From: Nemertoderma westbladi
Lineage: Eukaryota > Xenacoelomorpha > Nemertodermatida > Nemertodermatidae
NCBI GenBank assembly: GCA_032718475.1
Contig: JAUCBJ010004123.1
Span: 1-49,892 of the forward strand
DNA length: 49,892 nucleotides
Direction: 5' to 3'
Positions 42,901-49,892 of the stretch are shown piece by piece. Positions within the stretch are counted from its first letter, which is position 1; each line of letters starts with the position of its first letter. The notes below the pieces were generated by a model. That model was not told the origin of the DNA. It saw nothing but the letters and a program-made list of their open reading frames with translations, and did no database searches. The translations under genes and the position numbers were made by a program.

Positions 42901-43430
42901 GGGATGCTACGGGGGTTTGGTGGGCCTGGAATGCTACGGGGGTTTGGTGGGCCTGGGATGCTACGGGGGTTTGGTGGGCCTGGGATGCTACGGGGGTTTG
43001 GTGGGCCTGGAATGCTACGGGGGTTTGGTGGGCCTGGGATGCTACGGGGGTTTGGTGGGCCTGGGATGCTACGGGGGTTTGGTGGGCCTGGGAATAACAT
43101 AACGGGTTTGGTGGGCCTGGGATGCTACGGGGGTTTGGTGGGCCTGGGATGCTACGGGGGTTTTGTGGGCCTGGGATGCTACGGGGGTTTGGTGGGCCTG
43201 GGATGCTACGGGGGTTTGGTGGGCCTGGGATGCTACGGGGGTTTGGTGGGCCTGGGATGCTACGGGGGTTTGGTGGGCCTGGGATGCTACGGGGGTTTGG
43301 TGGGCCTGGGATGCTACGGGGGTTTGGTGGGCCTGGGAATAACATAACGGGTTTGGTGGGCCTGGGAATAACATAACGGGTTTGGTGGGCCTGGGAATAA
43401 CATAACGGGTTTGGTGGGCCTGGGAATAAC
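42901..43430. repeat. 27-bp minisatellite with 29-bp variant units
   Basis: Seven 27-bp units (GGGATGCTACGGGGGTTTGG plus TGGGCCT) from 42901, one 29-bp variant unit (GGGAATAACATAACGGGTTT plus GGTGGGCCT) at 43090, eight 27-bp units from 43119, then three 29-bp variants from 43335 and a partial one. The 27-bp unit is a multiple of three, so every frame on both strands gives long false ORFs. It lies in the intron between exons C and D. Confidence 0.95.
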
Positions 43431-43884
43431 ATAATAACAATATTGATGTTATTATTTAAAGTTTCGATATACATTATTAATTCTTTCCTTTTTGTTTGGG
43501 CTTGAAAACAATGTAATAGCGTAAGTAATGTGAATAATATATATTGGCTACATTTGATACACTTCTCTCTTATATACCACCACTGCACAATCTATAGTAC
43601 TCGCAGTATGTAATATTAACCTTCATACTAGGTCATACTGTAGGTACCCAACACCAGTTAGTAATTATATCTCTAATAATAGTTCTCCAGGGTATTAATT
43701 AAGACCAAAGCTGTCACATCCATCATACCTACAGTTTATCATATTGTGGAACTCAACACTTCTCGAATTGCCACTTCAGTTACACATGGGATGCAGCAAG
43801 CCTCTTCAGATCCCAATGTCGAAGTTGTTCCAGCATTCACAATTACCCTCCGAGCTTTCGAGGATAACCTCATAGTTGCAGCGT

Positions 43885-44127
43885 GGTCTTAGGTTCACGG
43901 GTCTTAGGTTCATGGGTCTTAGGTTCACGGGTCTTGGGTTCACGGGTCTTAGGTTCACGGGTCTTGTGGTCTCTGTTGGTCTTAGGTTCACGGGTCTTAG
44001 GTTCACGGGTCTTAGGTTCACGGGTCTTAGGTTCACGGGTCTTAGGTTCACGGGTCTTAGGTTCACGGGTCTTAGGTTCACGGGTCTTAGGTTCACGGGT
44101 CTTAGGTTCACGGGTCTTAGGTTCACG
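43885..44127. repeat. 15-bp minisatellite
   Basis: About 16 copies of GGTCTTAGGTTCACG with a few variants (TTCATG, CTTGGG) and one disrupted unit near 43965-43980. Same intron as the 27-bp array. Long frames here are artefacts of the 15-bp period. Confidence 0.95.
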
Positions 44128-44525
44128 AGATTAATATGTCAGGAAAAAATAGTTCGAGATATCAGTAGCGACTGCCAGATCGGGTGTCTGTGGGGCATTT
44201 CTGATGTTTCAGAAGTAATTGGTCAGTTATTATACTGACTCATACAGAGAAGTCCATAGTTCATAAGGTGGACTAGAATTCTGGAACTTTTACAGAAAGC
44301 AATGGTTGCAGTTATACAATAACATGCAACTATTACCACTCCCTAAAGTATTCAAGGTGCCTAACCCTATATTATCCAACTTAACACTATAAGCAATAAT
44401 TAAGCAATATTTCATTTAAAATTAATTGTATACTTTTTTTCTAATTTTATTTACTGAATTAATATTTTACTAATGTTTAACCCGTGGTGTATCGTAATTA
44501 AAATAATAATGTTAATATATTTTAG

Positions 44526-44736
44526 TTTCGTCGAATTAACACATTGGGTTCGAGTTGCATAAATGAAAACACTCTCCAATATTACAAAGAGTATTCTCTA
44601 TCAACATGTATAAGAGAATGCGAAGCAAAATACCTAATCAATAAATGTGGCTGTGCTGAAGACACTTTTGGTGCGAATTTTACCAATGCCCGAAGTTGTA
44701 TTCCGAATGATGTACAATCATGCACAGGGCCAGCAA
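44526..44736 (+). CDS. DEG/ENaC channel, exon D (ASC signature)
   Basis: 211 bp between acceptor TATATTTTAG and donor CAGCAA|GTAAGT. In phase with exon C it reads FRRINTLGSSCINENT, then YSLSTCIRECEAKYLINKCG and C, which follows the ASC family signature (Y, C-x3-C, then C-x-C spacing), then FGANFTN and SCIPNDVQSC. This disulphide-rich region lies just before the second membrane segment's approach. Downstream exons for that segment were not found before the window ends. The subtype (FaNaC-, ASIC-, HyNaC- or pickpocket-like) cannot be told. Confidence 0.9.
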
Positions 44737-45116
44737 GTAAGTTTCAAATAAGCTCCTTTTCAGCAAGTAAACTATCAAAATCTAAAAAGTGTTAACGAGA
44801 TGTTATAGGCTCACCTTCAACCCCTGGGTATAGGCTCACCCCCGGATGTGGGCCAAGGAAATTTAAGAATTGACAAATTAATACTGTAACAATTAGTCAT
44901 TACTGTTTTTTATTTGACCATTTTGGGATTGACCATATTCCACGAATGTGTATGAATAAGCAAAATGATAAATACAGGCCTTGAAGTTTAAATGCGTTTG
45001 TATATTATGCTGATACTGTACTTAAGCACTGGGAAGCATACTTACTACTTATAGTTATTAAATATAAAACATTAAATTATATGATACTTGTTCCCCAATA
45101 TTGCAATTTTACTATT
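44737..45116. other. Intron start after exon D
   Basis: No coding content. A short duplicate ATAGGCTCACC occurs at 44807 and 44830. It leads into the 48-bp satellite. Confidence 0.5.
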
Positions 45117-47526
45117 AAGTGTTTACTGATGATTAAGATATATATACAAGGCAGTGCACACAATAAGTGTTTACTGATTATTAAGCAATATATACAAGGC
45201 AGTGCACACAATAAGTGTTTACTGATGATTAAGATATATATACAAGGCAGTGCACACAATAAGTGTTTACTGATTATTAAGCAATATTTACAAGGCAGTG
45301 CACACAATAAGTGTTTACTGATGATTAAGCAATATATACAAGGCAGTGCACACAATAAGTGTTTACTGATGATTAAGATATATATACAAGGCAGTGCACA
45401 CAATAAGTGTTTACTGATGATTAAGATATATATACAAGGCAGTGCACACAATAAGTGTTTACTGATGATTAAGATATATATACAAGGCAGTGCACACAAT
45501 AAGTGTTTACTGATTATTAAGCAATATATACAAGGCAGTGCACACAATAAGTGTTTACTGATTATTAAGCAATATATACAAGGCAGTGCACACAATAAGT
45601 GTTTACTGATTATTAAGCAATATATACAAGGCAGTGCACACAATAAGTGTTTACTGATTATTAAGCAATATATACAAGGCAGTGCACACAATAAGTGTTT
45701 ACTGATTATTAAGCAATATATACAAGGCAGTGCAAACAATAAGTGTTTACTGATGATTAAGAAATATATACAAGGCAGTGCACACAATAAGTGTTTAGTG
45801 ATGATTAAGCAATATATACAAGGCAGTGCACACAATAAGTGTTTACTGATGATTAAGATATATATACAAGGCAGTGCACACAATAAGTGTTTACTGATTA
45901 TTAAGCAATATATACAAGGCAGTGCACACAATAAGTGTTTACTGATTATTAAGCAATATATACAAGGCAGTGCACACAATAAGTGTTTACTGATTATTAA
46001 GCAATATATATAAGGCAGTGCAAACAATAAGTGTTTACTGATGATTAAGAAATATATACAAGGCAGTGCACACAATAAGTGTTTACTGATTATTAAGCAA
46101 TATATACAAGGCAGTGCACACAATAAGTGTTTACTGATGATTAAGAAATATATACAAGGCAGTACACACAATAAGTGTTTACTGATTATTAAGCAATATA
46201 TACAAGGCAGTGCACACAATAAGTGTTTACTGATGATTAAGAAATATATACAAGGCAGTGCACACAATAAGTGTTTACGGATGATTAAGCATATACAAGG
46301 CAGTGCACACAATAAGTGTTTACTGATTATTAAGCAATATATACAAGGCAGTGCACACAATAAGTGTTTACTGATTATTAAGCAATATATACAAGGCAGT
46401 GCACACAATAAGTGTTTACTGATGATTAAGCAATATATACAAGGCAGTGCACACAATAAGTGTTTACTGATGATTAAGATATATATACAAGGCAGTGCAC
46501 ACAATAAGTGTTTACTGATTATTAAGCAATATATACAAGGCAGTGCACACAATAAGTGTTTACTGATTATTAAGCAATATATACAAGGCAGTGCACACAA
46601 TAAGTGTTTACTGATTATTAAGCAATATATATAAGGCAGTGCAAACAATAAGTGTTTACTGATGATTAAGAAATATATACAAGGCAGTGCACACAATAAG
46701 TGTTTACTGATTATTAAGCAATATATACAAGGCAGTGCACACAATAAGTGTTTACTGATGATTAAGAAATATATACAAGGCAGTGCACACAATAAGTGTT
46801 TACGGATGATTAAGCATATACAAGGCAGTGCACACAATAAGTGTTTACTGATTATTAAGCAATATATACAAGGCAGTGCACACAATAAGTGTTTACTGAT
46901 GATTAAGAAATATATACAAGGCAGTGCACACAATAAGTGTTTACTGATTATTAAGCAATATATACAAGGCAGTGCACACAATAAGTGTTTACTGATGATT
47001 AAGAAATATATACAAGGCAGTGCACACAATAAGTGTTTACGGATGATTAAGCATATACAAGGCAGTGCACACAATAAGTGTTTACTGATTATTAAGCAAT
47101 ATATACAAGGCAGTGCACACAATAAGTGTTTACTGATGATTAAGCAATATATACAAGGCATTGCACACAATAAGTGTTTACTGATGATTAAGAAATATAT
47201 ACAAGGCAGTGCACACAATAAGTGTTTACGGATGATTAAGCATATACAAGGCAGTGCACACAATAAGTGTTTACTGATTATTAAGCAATATATACAAGGC
47301 AGTGCACACAATAAGTGTTTACTGATTATTAAGCAATATATACAAGGCAGTGCACACAATAAGTGTTTACTGATTATTAAGCAATATATACAAGGCAGTG
47401 CACACAATAAGTGTTTACTGATTATTAAGCAATATATACAAGGCAGTGCACACAATAAGTGTTTACTGATGATTAAGCAATATATACAAGGCAGTGCACA
47501 CAATAAGTGTTTACTGATGATTAAGC
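45117..47526. repeat. 48-bp satellite, about 50 monomers, with a 621-bp higher-order repeat
   Basis: Monomers read AAGTGTTTACTGATKATTAA, then a variable GATATATATA, GCAATATATA or GAAATATATA, then CAAGGCAGTGCACACAAT. A 45-bp variant lacks three bases (GCATATAC). The diagnostic TATATATAAGGCAGTGCAAAC occurs twice, 621 bp apart (about 46011 and 46632), equal to twelve 48-bp units plus one 45-bp unit. All lengths are multiples of three, so an 850-codon minus-strand frame exists, but it is a repeat artefact. Confidence 0.95.
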
Positions 47527-47814
47527 AAATAAGAGTCCTAAGTGGCGCTATTTGAGATACCCCAGTAGCTAAATGTAAACATCGCCTCACACAATAATAA
47601 TAATATAGTAAAAAATAAATTATTGACATAACCTAGAAATTAAACTAACCTTACTATTTAATATACACAGTCTAACCAATCACTACCACAGAACAAACGA
47701 GTCTACGAGATTAATTGGATTTAGGTTTCCTTGATTTATCAGGTAATTTCCCTTATTCATCAGGTATTTTGTTAATAGGATTTTACGGAGCTTGGTTTTG
47801 AATTCTATGAATGA
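47527..47814. other. AT-rich spacer
   Basis: No gene, and no next channel exon recognised. Confidence 0.4.
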
Positions 47815-48345
47815 GAGGCAGTTAAGGCTACAGCTGAAGAGGGTATACAGTTCCTGTATACCCTCGGAGCAGAAAAAGTCACCCTACCCTGGACGGACCA
47901 CAGAATGCGGAAGTGTCGAAATGACCACATTAAGGCGCAGAAAGAGTCCCGTCTCAAACAGACTTCAGCGGCCAAGAATGCAGTTAAGGCTGCATCTAGG
48001 TCCCTGAACAGGCAGTACTCTGCTAATCTACAGGAGCTAATAAACCAACAGGTTGATGCCATCAATAATGCTAACAACAGCAGGCAATCATCCCAGGCAT
48101 TGAAATCGATCAACTTGCTGAATGGGGGGAAAATCCAAACAACCCAAGTTTAAGACAGAATCACCAGCTCATCGTTTATATGAGGAAGGCACACTTTGAA
48201 AAGCTCCTCAAAATGACAGGGTATTGCCTGATAACTTATAGAAGTAAAAGTGTCCGTGTATTTCCTTTACTCAAGTCAAGGCTGCTACAAAGAGCATTAA
48301 TACCAATCATGACAGTGGTATCCCCCCTGAGAGGTCTTTAAATAA
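47815..48345 (+). pseudogene. LINE-1 linker-region fragment
   Basis: Matches LINE-1 between endonuclease and RT (KAQKESRLKQT.AAKN, then SANLQELINQQVDAIN), followed by degraded sequence up to the GGTCTTTAAA of the PPEVFK region. Compared with the intact copy it has extra residues after AAKN (AVKAASRSLNRQ), so it comes from a slightly different lineage. It is interrupted at 48345 by another LINE. Confidence 0.85.
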
Positions 48346-48925
48346 TTCTCGTGCGAACTTATTGTTACGTAAATTTTCAGTTTGTTCTCTGTGAAAACTA
48401 GATTGTTCCTTGCATTCATTACACCTCTATACTGTAACGCATTATGGTCTCGTAGTAATTACTCGTCGTCAGTATATAATAGGATTAGGGTGGCCTACAA
48501 CAACGCGGCAAGGAAGTTATTTTCAATTCCTCCGCTGTCTAAAATGTCACTATTTTTTGGTTCTCACAATTTGCCTTGTTTTGTGCACGTACGTCACCAC
48601 TCTGTAACCAGTTTATTCTCTAGAATTGAATCATCCGCCAATCATATTGTAGGCCATATTTTTCGTTGTACCGTAGGCTCAAGACTACAGTCCATGCGCA
48701 ATAGTTCCTTACTATTTTGATTATTAACGATTAGAATACTTACCATAATATAAAATATGTGTTATTTTTCATTCTACTTTAGTTACTTTCTACCGTATAG
48801 TTTACCTTATAGTCTGTTAGTTACACTATATTTAATATTTGTGCTATTATTATGTACTGTACACTGATATGAACCATAGTCGGTTTGGTGTAAATAAATA
48901 AATAAAATAAATAAATAAATAAATA
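48346..48925 (+). mobile_element. 5'-truncated CR1/I-like LINE 3' end
   Basis: An ORF at 48382-48720 reads LAFITPLYCNALWSRSN, then VAYNNAARKLFSIP and LFSRIESSANHIVGHIF. This is the C-terminal domain of CR1/Jockey/I-type LINE proteins. A UTR follows, ending in (AAATA/TAAA)n at 48889-48925. The flanking LINE-1 sequence resumes directly (GGTCTTTAAA / ACCTGAGTGTTTGA), so this fragment inserted into LINE-1; the A-rich target hides the target duplication. Confidence 0.8.
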
Positions 48926-49453
48926 CCTGAGTGTTTGAAGGTCATTTACCCCATCCTAATAGACATGTACAGAACGACGAGGCGAAAATTCCAGTTCCCA
49001 AGATGGTAAACCTAACACCGCTCTATGAATTTTTTTATTGATCTTGATTGCTCCAAAGCTATACAATAGAATCCTATTAAATCACATCAGGGATTCCATT
49101 GAGAGACCGCTCCGTGGAAATCAGAATGGGTTCCGTAAAGGTCGTGGGACCATGGAGCCCATTTTGGCACTTAGAAGGATAATTGAAGAATTATCAAAAA
49201 AGAAAGACAGGCATCTCGCTGTTATCTTTGTTGACTTCTTCAAGGCCTTTGATTCAGTCTCTCGCTCACGTATGTTCAGCATACTTTCATTATATGGGAT
49301 TCCTGATGAAATTATTGCAGCAATCAGATCAGTATATGATGTTTCGACAACATTTGTGTCTACTGTTGATGGTGACACAACCATTTGAAGTATTATGGGG
49401 AGTTCTCCAAGGACGCGCTTGCGCCATTCTTGTTCATAATTGTGGTTGACTAT
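48926..49453 (+). pseudogene. LINE-1 RT fragment, forward
   Basis: Continues the fragment at 47815-48345: NQNGFRKGRGTMEPILALRR, IFVDFFKAFDSV and EVLWGVLQG, with small deletions and a stop at 49388. It ends in GTTGACTATGCT, where the orientation flips. Confidence 0.88.
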
Positions 49454-49780
49454 GCTAATAAGCTGAGGAGCTGTTGGGCTCCCTCTAGTGATTCTAAGAG
49501 TACTCCTAAGTAATCAGCAAAGTCTAGATCAGTTAGGTACTTGGCAGGATTTCCTCGACTTCTGGAGCCAGTAGGTGGAGTTATCATCACCCCATCATCA
49601 TTATGATGATCTAAGGACATGAGTAGAACATAGTCAACAACAATTTGAACAAGAATGGTGCAAGTGTGTCTCCCTGGAGGACGCCCCATAACACTTCAAA
49701 TGGTTCTGTGTCACCGTCAACAGTAGACACAAATGTTGTCGAACCATCGTATACTGATCTGATTGCTCCAGTAATTTCAT
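49454..49780 (-). pseudogene. LINE-1 RT fragment, inverted
   Basis: Minus-strand match to VVDYVL.MSLDH, GSRSRGNPAKYLTDLDFADY (FADD altered to FADY) and downstream, overlapping the part of RT already present in the forward piece. So an inverted partial duplication joins the two. Confidence 0.88.
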
Positions 49781-49892
49781 CATTTCATCATCTTCTCATT
49801 GGTTCCCCCAAGCTTGACACTTGACTGTCCCCTCTGCTTTGCAGGACATTGCTTTCGCCGTGAGGACCAGCCAGTGCATAATATTATGCTTT
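49781..49892 (+). pseudogene. LINE-1 C-terminal fragment, forward, cut by window edge
   Basis: TTGGTTCCCCCAAGCTTGAC and TTTGCAGGACATTGCTTTCG match the LINE-1 C-terminal coding region in forward orientation (LRFAGHCFRRED), so orientation flips back after the inverted piece. Confidence 0.8.

Noticed and set aside
42839-43588. Gly/Pro-rich ORFs in the 27-bp array resembling structural proteins
   Set aside because: Several frames on both strands are open through the same repeat, and the array lies in an intron between two well-supported exons.
43806-44238. Repeat ORFs in the 15-bp array
   Set aside because: Artefact of 15-bp periodicity, open on both strands.
45117-47526. CRISPR-like regular repeats
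   Set aside because: There are no distinct spacers between repeats and the DNA is animal-type; this is a satellite.
45077-47629. 850-codon minus-strand ORF (and long plus-strand ORFs) in the 48-bp array
   Set aside because: The frame is open only because the repeat unit is a multiple of three; both strands are open and the sequence is purely monomer-derived.

Overview
The window is animal nuclear DNA, most likely from an invertebrate. It holds split-gene exons with GT/AG borders and phase-compatible joins, BEL/Pao LTR retrotransposons, RTE-like and CR1/I-like LINEs, a Penelope-like fragment and long minisatellites. I see no bacterial operons, rRNA, tRNA or CRISPR. The species cannot be named from the sequence.

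Host gene. Four plus-strand exons (7354-7524, 8469-8554, 42317-42516, 44526-44736) join in phase (2, 1, 0) into part of the extracellular domain of a DEG/ENaC (ASC-family) sodium channel. The exons for the membrane segments are not in view. The intron between the second and third exons is about 33.8 kb and is filled almost entirely by retroelements. The third and fourth exons are separated by a 2 kb intron with two minisatellites, and a 2.4 kb satellite follows the fourth exon.

Region by region. 1-6034: 5' part of a minus-strand BEL/Pao element (BEL-A1), with a broken gag, a 2.2 kb leader containing duplications, and a probable LTR. 6035-7353: AT-rich flank with a GC-rich island. 7635-8292: 5'-truncated Penelope-like fragment with a GIY-YIG domain and inverted end arms. 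8734-23116: a complete, young, very large BEL/Pao element (BEL-B, 14.4 kb, minus strand). It carries a 63-codon leader ORF, gag, protease, RT, RNase H and integrase and then, unusually, two further ORFs between integrase and the 3' LTR: one resembling DEDD 3'-5' exonucleases and one a zinc-knuckle protein. 23880-28295: an RTE-like LINE (LINE-1) nested in a second RTE-like LINE (LINE-2). 29273-41260: a decayed BEL/Pao element (BEL-A2) related to BEL-A1, with only its 3' LTR, a deleted RNase H and a different long accessory ORF in the same place, between integrase and 3' LTR. 41261-41552 and 47815-49892: scrambled LINE-1 pieces, one interrupted by a CR1/I-like LINE 3' end.

The most interesting system is the pair of oversized BEL/Pao elements with unassigned accessory genes downstream of integrase. 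In both, the accessory block is preceded by a 1.2-1.8 kb non-coding stretch containing repeats. BEL-B also carries a roughly 30-bp sequence dispersed through its LTRs, gag and accessory ORF. All family calls are pattern recognition from the translated sequence; no database search was run.
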